The position numbers and the translations under genes were made by a program. Shown piece by piece: positions 1 to 8,041 of a stretch of DNA of 49,758 nt. Origin of the DNA: Peptoniphilus senegalensis JC140 (GTDB taxonomy: Bacteria; Bacillota; Clostridia; Tissierellales; Peptoniphilaceae); assembly GCF_000321025.1 (NCBI RefSeq), contig NZ_HE610717.1, positions 618,368 through 668,125 of the forward strand, written 5' to 3'. Positions within the stretch are counted from its first letter, which is position 1. Each line of letters opens with the position of its first letter. The notes under the pieces are model-generated. The model ran no database searches. It saw only the letters and a list, made by a program, of their open reading frames with translations, and was not told the origin of the DNA.

Positions 1-36
1 AAAAAAATTCGGCTATATCAAATGATATAACCGAAT
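1..36 (-). terminator. Rho-independent terminator of the flavodiiron operon
   Basis: A 13-bp stem with one G-U pair (arms 7-19 and 24-36, 4-nt loop) is followed on the minus strand by a run of T residues at 1-7. It lies about 26 nt beyond the stop codon of the flavodiiron gene and ends the two-gene operon. Confidence 0.9.
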
Positions 37-62
37 TTAATATCCGAACCGCTTTGGTATTA

Positions 63-1307
63 TTAGTTAGCGGATTTTTCTTTAACTTCTCTAATTTTTG
101 CCATAGATTCAATAATAGAATCTGCAAGAGCTTCCATGTCATTTTCGTTAGCTTCATTTAGAGATGTATTAATTGTAACTCTTTCTGGAAGAACATCAAA
201 TAGTTTTAGATTTTCATCTATATAGTTTTCAATCTTATCGCCAACTGTACAAGCCCAAGTACCATTTTCAATGATACCAACTGTTCTGTTTTGAACGTTT
301 AGTGCTTCTAGATCGTGTAGGAAGTTTTTCATCTTAGGATAGATTCCTAGATTGTAAGTTACAGATGCTATAACAAGGTGAGAGTATTGGAATGTTTTTG
401 CTATTAGATAGGATATATCTGTCTTAGAAACATCATATACTTCTACTTTTTTAACTCCTCTTTCAACTAGGCTGTTTGCAAAATCTTGTGCAGCTCTTTC
501 TGTATTTCCATACATTGATGCATAAACTATTAGCACGCCTTCTTCTTCTGGTTCATATCTTGACCATTTGTCATACTTGTCTAGGATAAATCCAAAGTTA
601 TCTCTCCAAACAAGTCCGTGAAGTGGGCAAATATATTTAACTTGTGGAAGAAGTGGTGCAGCTTTTTTAAGAACATCTTGTACAAATGGACCATATTTTC
701 CAACGATGTTAGTAAGGTATCTTCTAGCTTCATCAAGCCAATCTCTTTCCCAATCAACTTCATCTGCAAATAATTTACCATCCATAGACTTAAAGGAACC
801 AAATCCGTCTGCTGAGAACAATACTCCATCTGTTACGTCAAGAGACATAATAACTTCTGGCCAGTGAACCATTGGAGCTTCAATGAAAGCAAGTGTATGC
901 TTACCGAAGGAAATTGTATCTCCTTCTTCAACTATTATTAGTTGATTTTCTGGAATATGATATCCCATTTGTCTCATAAATTGAAAACCTTGTTCACTTG
1001 ATATAATTCTAATATCAGGCCATCTTATACATATTTCTTCAATAGCTCCACAGTGGTCTGGTTCCATGTGGTGAATTAGCATATAATCAAGACTACGTCC
1101 ATCTAATATATTTTCAATGCTTTGTATATACTCTCTTGCAATTGACCAATCAACTGAATCTACAAGAACTGTCTTTTCGTCCATCAAAAGGTATGAATTG
1201 TAAGAAACTCCATCTGGAATAGGGAACATATTTTCAAAAAGTTCAAGTCTTTTATCATTTCCCCCTACAAAATATAAATCATCTGTTATTTTTCTATTAT
1301 TTAACAT
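63..1307 (-). CDS. fprA: FprA-family A-type flavoprotein (flavodiiron protein, O2/NO reductase)
   Basis: This 414-residue soluble protein matches the usual class A flavodiiron length. An N-terminal metallo-beta-lactamase-like domain carries a full set of diiron ligands: H80-x-E82-x-D84, H148, D167 and H230. A C-terminal flavodoxin domain starts near residue 257 with the FMN phosphate loop SMYGNT (264-269). The family reduces O2 to water or NO to N2O in anaerobes, normally taking electrons from rubredoxin. The gene begins 13 nt after the stop of a gene whose protein ends in a rubredoxin domain, so donor and acceptor are co-transcribed. The ATG follows an AAGGAGG ribosome binding site. Family assignment is firm; the choice between O2 and NO as substrate is not visible from sequence. 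Confidence 0.95.
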   Translation of the reverse strand: MLNNRKITDDLYFVGGNDKRLELFENMFPIPDGVSYNSYLLMDEKTVLVDSVDWSIAREYIQSIENILDGRSLDYMLIHHMEPDHCGAIEEICIRWPDIRIISSEQGFQFMRQMGYHIPENQLIIVEEGDTISFGKHTLAFIEAPMVHWPEVIMSLDVTDGVLFSADGFGSFKSMDGKLFADEVDWERDWLDEARRYLTNIVGKYGPFVQDVLKKAAPLLPQVKYICPLHGLVWRDNFGFILDKYDKWSRYEPEEEGVLIVYASMYGNTERAAQDFANSLVERGVKKVEVYDVSKTDISYLIAKTFQYSHLVIASVTYNLGIYPKMKNFLHDLEALNVQNRTVGIIENGTWACTVGDKIENYIDENLKLFDVLPERVTINTSLNEANENDMEALADSIIESMAKIREVKEKSAN

Positions 1308-1320
1308 TTAAAGAGCCTCC

Positions 1321-3258
1321 TTACTTTCTATCAGCAGTAAAATCTTCTTCAATGAAGTTTTGCTTTTCTTCTTGACACTCTGGACAAGTCCAATCTTCTG
1401 GTAATTTTTCGAAATCTGTACCTGGATCGATTTCTCCTTCTGGATCTCCGTAGTTTGGATCATATTCATATCCACAACCTGGACATACCATTACTTTATA
1501 ATTTGGAGCTAACTTTCTAGGCTTAGATCTTCTAACTTTAACCATTTCAGGTGCTGGGTCTTTCTTACCAGTTCCAAGAGCTTCTGCAAGAAGTGGCATA
1601 ATTTCGAACATATCTCCAACTATACCATAGTCACAGTTTTTGAATATTGGAGCACCTGCATTTTTGTTGATTGCAACAATTGTTGAAGCGTTTTTAATAC
1701 CCTTTAAGTGTTGGCTTGCTCCAGAAATACCACATGCAATGTATAGATTTCCGTTGAATTTTTGTCCTGACATACCAACATATCTTTCAAGTGGTAGAAG
1801 TTTTAATGTTTCTGCAACTGGTCTTGAAGAGCCTAGTGCAGCACCAGCAGCGTGAGCAAGTTCTCTTGCCATATCCATGTTTTCTGCTCCGCCAATTCCT
1901 TTACCAACTGAAACAACTCTTTCAGCATCATAAACAGGTGTGTCAATGTCAATTCCTACAGAGAAATCATATCCATCTTTCTTTAAGTTCTTAACTAAAA
2001 TTTCAACAGCTTCTTCTGCTGTATCAGCTTTAATTATTTCTCTCTTTCTATCTCCAGTGATAGGGCCTGCTTTTTTATCTATTACAGCAGCTCTACCTTT
2101 TTTCTTTGGTGCTTTACCAACAAGGTGACTTGCAACTACAACTCTTTGGATTTCAGAAGTACCTTCATAGATAGTAGTAATCTTAGCATCTCTGAAGAAT
2201 CTTTCTACTTCCATTCCCTTTAAATATCCATTTCCACCATGGATTTGAAGAGCTTCATTTACAACCCACATAGCAACTTCAGATGCAACAGTTTTTGCCA
2301 TTGCAGCTTCCATTGAATAATTTTCATGATTTTGTTTCATTTCAGCAGCTGAATATACCATAAGTCTTGCAGCTCTAATCTTTGTAGCCATATCTGCAAG
2401 TTTAAATCCAACAGCTTGTTGTTGTGCAATTGGTCTACCAAATTGGATTCTTTCTTTTGCATAAGCAAGTGCAGCTTCAAAAGCACCTTGAGCAATACCT
2501 AGTGCTTGTGATGCGATACCAATTCTACCACCATCAAGTGTTTGCATTGCAATTCTAAAACCTTGACCTTCTTTACCAAGTAAGTTTTCCTTTGGAACCT
2601 TAACATTGTTAAATTGAAGTTCAGCAGTAGTTGAAGATCTAATACCTAGTTTGTCGTAGTGATCTCCAAAAGTAAATCCATCCCAACCTTTTTCTACTAT
2701 GAAAGCAGAAATTCCGTGAGTTCCAATACCTGGTGTAGTAACTGCGTAAACAACATAAGTGTCAGCAGCAGGAGCATTTGTTATAAATATTTTATTACCA
2801 TTTAAGATATAATAATCTCCATCAAGTACTGCAGTTGTTTCTGTACCGCCGGCATCAGAACCAGCATTTGGTTCAGTAAGTCCAAAAGCGCCAAGTTTTT
2901 TACCTTGAGCAAGAGGTTTTAAGTATTTTTCCTTTTGTTCTTTAGTACCAAAAGCTTGAATTGGATAAGAGCCTAGTGATGTATGAGCTGATAAAACAAC
3001 ACCAACACCAGCATCTACTCTTGATAATTCTTCTACGGCGATGGCATAAGAAATAACATCCTTACCTGCTCCACCTTCTTCTACAGAATAAGGTAGACCC
3101 ATCCAACCGTTTTCGCCAATTTTCTTAACAATTTCTTCTGGAAATTCATTGTTTTGATCAAGTCCAAAAGATAATGGCTTAATCTCTGCTTCTGCAAACT
3201 CTCTAATAGCTTTACGAAGAGCTTCATGTTCTGCAGTAGTCTTATACAAATTTGACAT
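1321..3258 (-). CDS. Acyl-CoA dehydrogenase / ETF-alpha FAD domain / rubredoxin fusion
   Basis: This 645-residue fusion has three parts. Residues 1-385 are a complete acyl-CoA dehydrogenase with the catalytic base in IYEGTSE (E365) and the C-terminal IHGGNGY motif. Residues about 405-565 match the C-terminal FAD-binding domain of electron transfer flavoprotein alpha (VGKGIGG near 451, SRPVAE near 478, [12 protein letters not shown] near 506); the alpha N-terminal domain is absent. Residues 588-630 are a rubredoxin with iron ligands C592, C595, C625 and C628. This implies electron flow from acyl-CoA through two flavins to iron, and on to the flavodiiron protein encoded next. The ATG has an AGGAGG site upstream. 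No ETF-beta gene is present here. Domain calls are firm; substrate and direction are inferred. Confidence 0.93.
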   Translation of the reverse strand: MSNLYKTTAEHEALRKAIREFAEAEIKPLSFGLDQNNEFPEEIVKKIGENGWMGLPYSVEEGGAGKDVISYAIAVEELSRVDAGVGVVLSAHTSLGSYPIQAFGTKEQKEKYLKPLAQGKKLGAFGLTEPNAGSDAGGTETTAVLDGDYYILNGNKIFITNAPAADTYVVYAVTTPGIGTHGISAFIVEKGWDGFTFGDHYDKLGIRSSTTAELQFNNVKVPKENLLGKEGQGFRIAMQTLDGGRIGIASQALGIAQGAFEAALAYAKERIQFGRPIAQQQAVGFKLADMATKIRAARLMVYSAAEMKQNHENYSMEAAMAKTVASEVAMWVVNEALQIHGGNGYLKGMEVERFFRDAKITTIYEGTSEIQRVVVASHLVGKAPKKKGRAAVIDKKAGPITGDRKREIIKADTAEEAVEILVKNLKKDGYDFSVGIDIDTPVYDAERVVSVGKGIGGAENMDMARELAHAAGAALGSSRPVAETLKLLPLERYVGMSGQKFNGNLYIACGISGASQHLKGIKNASTIVAINKNAGAPIFKNCDYGIVGDMFEIMPLLAEALGTGKKDPAPEMVKVRRSKPRKLAPNYKVMVCPGCGYEYDPNYGDPEGEIDPGTDFEKLPEDWTCPECQEEKQNFIEEDFTADRK

Positions 3259-3338
3259 ATTTTCCTCCTTTTTAAATTAAAGAATAGTTGAAATGTTTTT
3301 CAATACTAATTGTGAAAAACAAAAGATACACCAAAGCG

Positions 3339-3360
3339 GTATACATTAATTAAAGTATAC
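3339..3360. promoter_or_regulatory. Palindromic operator candidate over the -10 box
   Basis: GTATAC-N10-GTATAC forms a 22-bp inverted repeat whose centre is TTAATTAA, broken by one mismatched pair. It covers the -10 box and probable start site of the fusion operon, where a repressor would block transcription. The cognate regulator was not identified. Confidence 0.5.
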
Positions 3361-3382
3361 AACAACTTATATAAAGTGTCAA
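3354..3382 (-). promoter_or_regulatory. Sigma-A promoter of the acyl-CoA dehydrogenase fusion operon
   Basis: The minus strand carries TTGACA (3377-3382), a 17-nt spacer and TATACT (3354-3359). Predicted transcription starts near 3347 and leaves a leader of about 90 nt before the ATG. Confidence 0.8.
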
Positions 3383-3507
3383 AACATTTTCATTAAATTT
3401 GATATAAAAATTTTAAAAATTTTTAATCGCATTATTATATTCTTTGACTAAAGCATTTATACCCTTTTTTTAATTTAAAACATGATTTTATTATTTTTAT
3501 TAATTTA

Positions 3508-3535
3508 TTGAAAAATAATTATTTTGTAATAAAAT
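3508..3535 (+). promoter_or_regulatory. Probable promoter of the nitroreductase-PTS IIC pair
   Basis: TTGAAA (3508-3513), a 16-nt spacer and TAAAAT (3530-3535) lie 43 nt upstream of the ATG. The surrounding DNA is very AT-rich, so the match is only moderately convincing. The rest of the 3259-3577 gap holds the divergent promoter and operator and nothing else recognisable. Confidence 0.5.
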
Positions 3536-3577
3536 ATAAAGTTAACAAGAATAAAAATAATAAGATTGGAGGAAGAA

Positions 3578-4159
3578 ATGACTTTAGAAAATTTATTGGA
3601 ATGGAGACGCACTTATAGAAAGTTTGACGAAAACAAGTTAATTTCAAAAGAGGATATTGAGGATATTTTAAATTCTATAAAATTTGCCTCTTGCGCCAAC
3701 AACAGACAATACCTTAGATTTATTTCTGTCGAAAATAAGGCTAAGGTCTTAGAAATTTTTGAAAACACAAAATGGGCAGCATCTTTACCAAATAACATTG
3801 GAAGACCTAAAGAAGGAGAAAGGCCTGTTTATTTTATTGCAATTTTAAGTGATGAAGAAAAAAAATTAAGATTTAATGGCATTGATGAAGGCTTGGTTAT
3901 CTCTAACTTGACTCTTCTTGCTGCAGAAAAAGGAATTGGCTCTTGCATTATTGGAAGTGTTAATGACAAAAAAATGCGTGAGATTTTAAATTATGAAAAT
4001 AATTATTCCTGCGATCTTGTTGTGGCCTTTGGCTATCCAAAAGTTAAGTCAACTATAAAAGAAATTAATGCAGGCGAAGATCAAGCTTATTACTTAGATG
4101 AAGATGGCAATTACATTGTGCCAAAATATAAAATAAAAGACCTAGTCAGGAGAATATAA
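3578..4159 (+). CDS. Nitroreductase family protein
   Basis: This is a 193-residue protein of the FMN-dependent nitroreductase fold. The N-terminus has the family signature RRTYRKF followed by a helix, then SCANNRQYLRF, which corresponds to the FMN-contact segment. The centre has LLAAEKGIGSCIIGS, and GYPKVKST follows late. An in-frame TTG at 3566 lies upstream, but the GGAGG at 3568-3572 fits the ATG at 3578, so that start was chosen. The stop codon overlaps the ATG of the next gene by one base (TAATG), suggesting translational coupling with the PTS IIC protein. The substrate cannot be told from sequence. Confidence 0.88.
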   Translation: MTLENLLEWRRTYRKFDENKLISKEDIEDILNSIKFASCANNRQYLRFISVENKAKVLEIFENTKWAASLPNNIGRPKEGERPVYFIAILSDEEKKLRFNGIDEGLVISNLTLLAAEKGIGSCIIGSVNDKKMREILNYENNYSCDLVVAFGYPKVKSTIKEINAGEDQAYYLDEDGNYIVPKYKIKDLVRRI

Positions 4160-5178
4160 TGGTAAAAGAAAATTTTAATGAAACAATAAAAAGAAAGGCA
4201 AAATTATATTTTATTGATGCCCTTGGAGCCATGGCCTTTGGCCTTTTTGCAACACTACTTGTTGGTACAATATTAAATACTATTGGAAAAAGTTTTAACA
4301 TTTCATTTTTGACAGATGTGCTTTGGCCCTTGGCACAAAAGGCAACTGGGCCTGCCATAGCTGTAGCTATTGCAACGGCAATGTCTGCCCCAAGCCTTGT
4401 TGTCTATGCTGCCACTGTAGTTGGCATTGCTGGTAACGAACTTGGTGGTCCTATGGGCGTTTACATAGCAACAATCATCGCTGTTGAATTTGGAAAACTT
4501 GTCAGCAAAAAAACAAAAATTGACATTATAGTAACTCCTGCTGTAACAGTTTTAGTTGGAGTATTTATAGCAAACTTTGTTGGTCCATACATAAGTGCTT
4601 TTATGAATCTTCTTGGTGCAATTATTATAAATGCCACTGATAAAGCTCCTTTCTTTATGGGAATAATTGTATCAGTTATAGTTGGTATAGTTTTAACTCT
4701 TCCAATTTCCTCAGCGGCACTTTGTATGATGCTTTCCCTCTCATCTCTTGCTGGTGGTGCTGCAACTATTGGTTGTTGTTGTCAAATGGTTGGCTTCGCA
4801 GTTATTTCTTATCGTGACAACAAAATGGAAGGACTCGTAGCACAAGGTCTGGGTACTTCAATGCTACAAATGCCAAATATTGTAAGAAAACCAATAATCA
4901 TTATTCCACCTATTATTTCATCTGCAATATTGGGACCAGTTTCAACTATGGTTTTCAAACTTGAAAATACACCTCTTGGTTCTGGTATGGGAACAAGTGG
5001 ACTTGTGGGACAAATTTCTACTTTCACAGCAATGCCTGACCTTCCTTTTATGAAACTTCTTGGCATAGTTTTACTTATGCACATAATTTTGCCTGCAGCT
5101 TTAACCTTTGCAATTTATGAAATTTTTTATCGCAAGGGCTTAATTCAAGATGGCGATATGAAATTATATTTTAAATAA
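4159..5178 (+). CDS. PTS transporter subunit IIC, EIIC_2-type membrane protein
   Basis: This 339-residue, strongly hydrophobic protein has about eight to ten membrane segments and resembles the stand-alone PTS EIIC_2 family (Pfam PTS_EIIC_2). Conserved-looking segments include the glycine-rich stretch around VGIAGNELGGPMG and the LGSGMGTSGLVGQ loop near the C-terminus. No EIIA or EIIB domain is fused and none is encoded nearby, so the phosphoryl-transfer partner and the sugar are unknown. Its ATG overlaps the stop of the upstream nitroreductase gene. A bidirectional terminator follows. The family call is fairly sure; actual sugar transport is inferred. Confidence 0.82.
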   Translation: MVKENFNETIKRKAKLYFIDALGAMAFGLFATLLVGTILNTIGKSFNISFLTDVLWPLAQKATGPAIAVAIATAMSAPSLVVYAATVVGIAGNELGGPMGVYIATIIAVEFGKLVSKKTKIDIIVTPAVTVLVGVFIANFVGPYISAFMNLLGAIIINATDKAPFFMGIIVSVIVGIVLTLPISSAALCMMLSLSSLAGGAATIGCCCQMVGFAVISYRDNKMEGLVAQGLGTSMLQMPNIVRKPIIIIPPIISSAILGPVSTMVFKLENTPLGSGMGTSGLVGQISTFTAMPDLPFMKLLGIVLLMHIILPAALTFAIYEIFYRKGLIQDGDMKLYFK

Positions 5179-5199
5179 TTTTATTTATACTAATAAAAA

Positions 5200-5238
5200 A
5201 TGGACTTTATGAAGTTACCACAAAGTCCATCTTTTTTT
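5200..5238. terminator. Bidirectional terminator between convergent genes
   Basis: A 9-bp stem, ATGGACTTT (5200-5208) with AAAGTCCAT (5222-5230), is followed by seven T residues on the plus strand and preceded by six A residues that act as a T-tract on the minus strand. It serves the PTS IIC gene and the convergent GNAT gene. Confidence 0.88.
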
Positions 5239-5503
5239 ATGCTCTTACATCATCATATTCCCTAGATTCTAGTTTTTTGTGAACATAAGAGCAAGTTCCC
5301 TTTATTTTTTTATTTTCATTTCTTGCGTCTTCTACAAGTTTTTCCACAAGCTCTCCTGCGAGTCCTTGACCTCCAAACTCAGGCTTTACAATAGTGTGAG
5401 TGGCATCTATTATGTCGCCCTTTTCTTCATAAGTCAAAATTCCCTTATAATTATTTTCGTCTTCGCCTATATAATAACAATTGTTTCCTTTTTTAATTTC
5501 CAT
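5237..5503 (-). CDS. Small GNAT-type N-acetyltransferase (YjdJ-like)
   Basis: This 88-residue protein has the minimal acetyltransferase fold of the YjdJ/At1g77540 group. Residues 35-60 hold the beta-strand THTIVKPEFGGQGLAGELV, containing the acetyl-CoA pyrophosphate loop (here GGQGLAG), followed by a helix and the C-terminal CSYVHKKL segment that is typical of the group. A TTTTAGGAGGTC site precedes the ATG. It follows the secreted LxxG protein on the same strand with a 57-nt gap and no clear terminator between them, so read-through is possible. The acetyl acceptor is unknown. Confidence 0.85.
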   Translation of the reverse strand: MEIKKGNNCYYIGEDENNYKGILTYEEKGDIIDATHTIVKPEFGGQGLAGELVEKLVEDARNENKKIKGTCSYVHKKLESREYDDVRA

Positions 5504-5560
5504 AATGACCTCCTAAAATTGTTCTTACTTTTTAATACCCAACTTTTTGGATTTGTCACA

Positions 5561-8020
5561 TTACTTTATTTTTTCTATTATTCTATATTTAGTATCGAAG
5601 CCTTCAGAAGTTCCTGTAAAGGATGAATCTTCTTTTGAAAGTTCAAACATTGTATCCACAATTTCTTTAAATTCTGGTAATTCTTGTGTTTTCTTATCTA
5701 ATTCATCAATTCCTCTTTGTTTAAATTCAGCTAATTTTTCTGCAAAAATTTTCATGTTTCCGTCTATTAAATCTCCGCCATCTTTCAATTTAATTGCACC
5801 AGAGTTTAAGTCAATGATTCCATTATCTAGCTTTTTAATTCCATCTCTCATTGGAACTATTCCTTCTGTCTTTAATCTTGGGAAATCTTTAAATAATTGA
5901 GATTTGTCACGGAATTCTAATAGCCCATTAGTTAGTTCATTAGCTCCAGAATTTAATTTTGGTGAATTTGAGTCAAGTTCAGAAATTGCATCTGTAAATT
6001 TATTTACAGCATCTTCACTTTGTTCTGTGCCTTCTCTTAATTTTGATGAGCCATCCTTTAATTTTCCTGCTGCTTCATCAAGCTTAACAAGAGAATCAGA
6101 AAGTTTCATAAGTTGAGATGTATCAAGTTTTGATGCTGCATCTGACATAGCTTTTTCAAGAGCAGAATTAATTTGATTTGCTCCATTAGAAAGTTCTCTT
6201 GTTCCTGCTTGTAATTGTTCAAGCCCTGCAGGAAGTTGACTTGCTCCTGCATTTATTTGTTCTGACGCTTGTGCAAGTTGATTCATTCCGCCCTTTAATT
6301 CATTTAACCCTTCTAATTTTCCAGCCATATTGCTTAAACCTTTTAGTGCTTGAAGGTCATTTCCAACTTTTTGTGTTGATGCGCCAATACTTTGTGCATT
6401 TTGTCCAATGCCAGCTGCACTTTGACCTAAGTTTGCTGCTGCTCCTTGTAATATTCCAATAGCTTGTTGAGCTGCAGGATCATCAGTTTGACTTAACACT
6501 GCTATAGCTCTTCCAATTTCTGCAGCTGAAGTTCCAATTGACTGTGCACTTCCACCAATTTCTTGTGCTTTTGCACCAATATTTTGTAAATCTCCTTCAA
6601 CATTAATATTTCCAAGTCCTGATAGGTTAGGTACATCCATGCCTTGAACTTTTCCATTTAACATTTGGAAATTAGAATTAAATTCACTTTCTCCTGCTGC
6701 AAGTTTATTTGTACTTTCAACTGCCTTTGCTGCTCCTGCATCAATCTTATTAGATCCAGCAGAAAGCTTTTCTATGCCAGATTTTAATTCTGCAAGTTTC
6801 TTTAAAGCTTCTTCCTTCATTTCGTCAATTTTACTTAACTTGCTTGAACCTTCTCTTAATTGTACTGTGGCATCCTTTAACTTTCCAAGTCCATTGTCTA
6901 GTTCAACTGAACCGTCGTGAAGTTTTTTGGCTCCATCTTTCATTTCGCCAGTTTTATCATTCATTTTTCCAACAGCAGAAGTGTAATCACTAATTCCTGA
7001 AGTTAATTTACTGCCACCTTCATACATTTTTTGTGCTGCACCTGGAACTGGTTCAACTTTTTCAATAACTTCATCTAGTTTGTCTTGAAATTCTCCTGAC
7101 TTTTCATAAAGTTTCTTGGAGCCATCTTTAAGCGTAAGAGTCCCATCCCCTAATTCATTAATTCCTTTATTTAATTTACCTTGTGCATCAGATAATTTTG
7201 TAGAAGCATCTACTAACTTTTGTGAATTATCTTCAAGTTCTCTTACACCATCACGAAGTTTGTCAATAGTTTCTAAGTCTGCTTTATTTTGGAATAATTC
7301 ATTAGAAATTACAACATAAGCTTCCACTGGCTTATAATCCTTTACATCCATTTCAACAACAGCTTCGCTTTTAAACTCTTCCATTTGTCTATCTTCTAGA
7401 ATAGTCTCAAAATTTTCCGTTAAGCCAGGAGTTAAAATTGAAGTTACAACTTCATTTTTTCCATCCTTTGCAATTTTTGCATCATCTGATTCAATATTTG
7501 ATGCAATTTCTTGTGGAAATGCCATTGCCGCAATAACAGTGTATGGTGCATAAACTTTAGTCTTTTTGCCATTAATCTTTTTTATAACATATTTATTATT
7601 TTCAGTAGAAATAACTAACTTTAAATGACCAGACTTGCCCTTTAATTCGCTATTTTCCATTTTTTCGCCGTCAAGATAATAATCAATTTTTACATCAATT
7701 GGAATATTTTCTTCGCTCTTGCCTTGGTAGTAAATGTCCTTTACATTTTCATCCCAATAAATATAACCATTTTTACTTTCAACTTTTTCATCAGTCTTTA
7801 AATTTTTAATATTTTTTAAATTTGACTTGTCCTTACCCTTGATGTTTTCTTCTGAATTTAACCAAACTGAAACAGTTTTGTCCTTAATGTCGTCATCCTT
7901 TTTTAATACATATACAGTTTCACTTTTATTTATTACATTTGATGCAGCAAAAGCTGTATTTGTCAAAATCATGGAAGATAATACAACTGTTATTACACCT
8001 TTTTGAACTTTTTTATTCAT
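5561..8020 (-). CDS. Secreted LxxG heptad-repeat coiled-coil protein, MMPL partner
   Basis: This 819-residue exported protein has a signal peptide ending AFA-AS near residue 25, so mature chains begin around residue 26. A beta-rich N-terminal part of about 240 residues is followed by roughly 500 residues of recurring xxxLxxG heptads such as KLKDGSSKLREG and QLNxG-like units, seen in long helical proteins next to MMPL/RND exporters and in YhgE/Pip proteins. A glycine/alanine/glutamine-rich segment around residues 480-560 interrupts the heptads. No second membrane helix was seen, so the protein may be released or held by the transporter. It is third in a tetR-MMPL operon, 21 nt beyond the transporter. 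Its exact role is not known; an extracytoplasmic adaptor is the likeliest. Confidence 0.8.
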   Translation of the reverse strand: MNKKVQKGVITVVLSSMILTNTAFAASNVINKSETVYVLKKDDDIKDKTVSVWLNSEENIKGKDKSNLKNIKNLKTDEKVESKNGYIYWDENVKDIYYQGKSEENIPIDVKIDYYLDGEKMENSELKGKSGHLKLVISTENNKYVIKKINGKKTKVYAPYTVIAAMAFPQEIASNIESDDAKIAKDGKNEVVTSILTPGLTENFETILEDRQMEEFKSEAVVEMDVKDYKPVEAYVVISNELFQNKADLETIDKLRDGVRELEDNSQKLVDASTKLSDAQGKLNKGINELGDGTLTLKDGSKKLYEKSGEFQDKLDEVIEKVEPVPGAAQKMYEGGSKLTSGISDYTSAVGKMNDKTGEMKDGAKKLHDGSVELDNGLGKLKDATVQLREGSSKLSKIDEMKEEALKKLAELKSGIEKLSAGSNKIDAGAAKAVESTNKLAAGESEFNSNFQMLNGKVQGMDVPNLSGLGNINVEGDLQNIGAKAQEIGGSAQSIGTSAAEIGRAIAVLSQTDDPAAQQAIGILQGAAANLGQSAAGIGQNAQSIGASTQKVGNDLQALKGLSNMAGKLEGLNELKGGMNQLAQASEQINAGASQLPAGLEQLQAGTRELSNGANQINSALEKAMSDAASKLDTSQLMKLSDSLVKLDEAAGKLKDGSSKLREGTEQSEDAVNKFTDAISELDSNSPKLNSGANELTNGLLEFRDKSQLFKDFPRLKTEGIVPMRDGIKKLDNGIIDLNSGAIKLKDGGDLIDGNMKIFAEKLAEFKQRGIDELDKKTQELPEFKEIVDTMFELSKEDSSFTGTSEGFDTKYRIIEKIK

Positions 8021-8041
8021 ATTCTTCTCCTTAAAATAATA

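Noticed and set aside
3309-3317. Rex-like TTGTGAAAA half-site in the fusion leader
   Set aside because: The second half TTCACAA is missing, so no Rex operator can be supported.
5504-5560. Lysine-rich in-frame continuation after the LxxG protein stop
   Set aside because: Only about 11 codons remain before another stop and I cannot show that homologues extend there, so a third nonsense mutation is not claimed.
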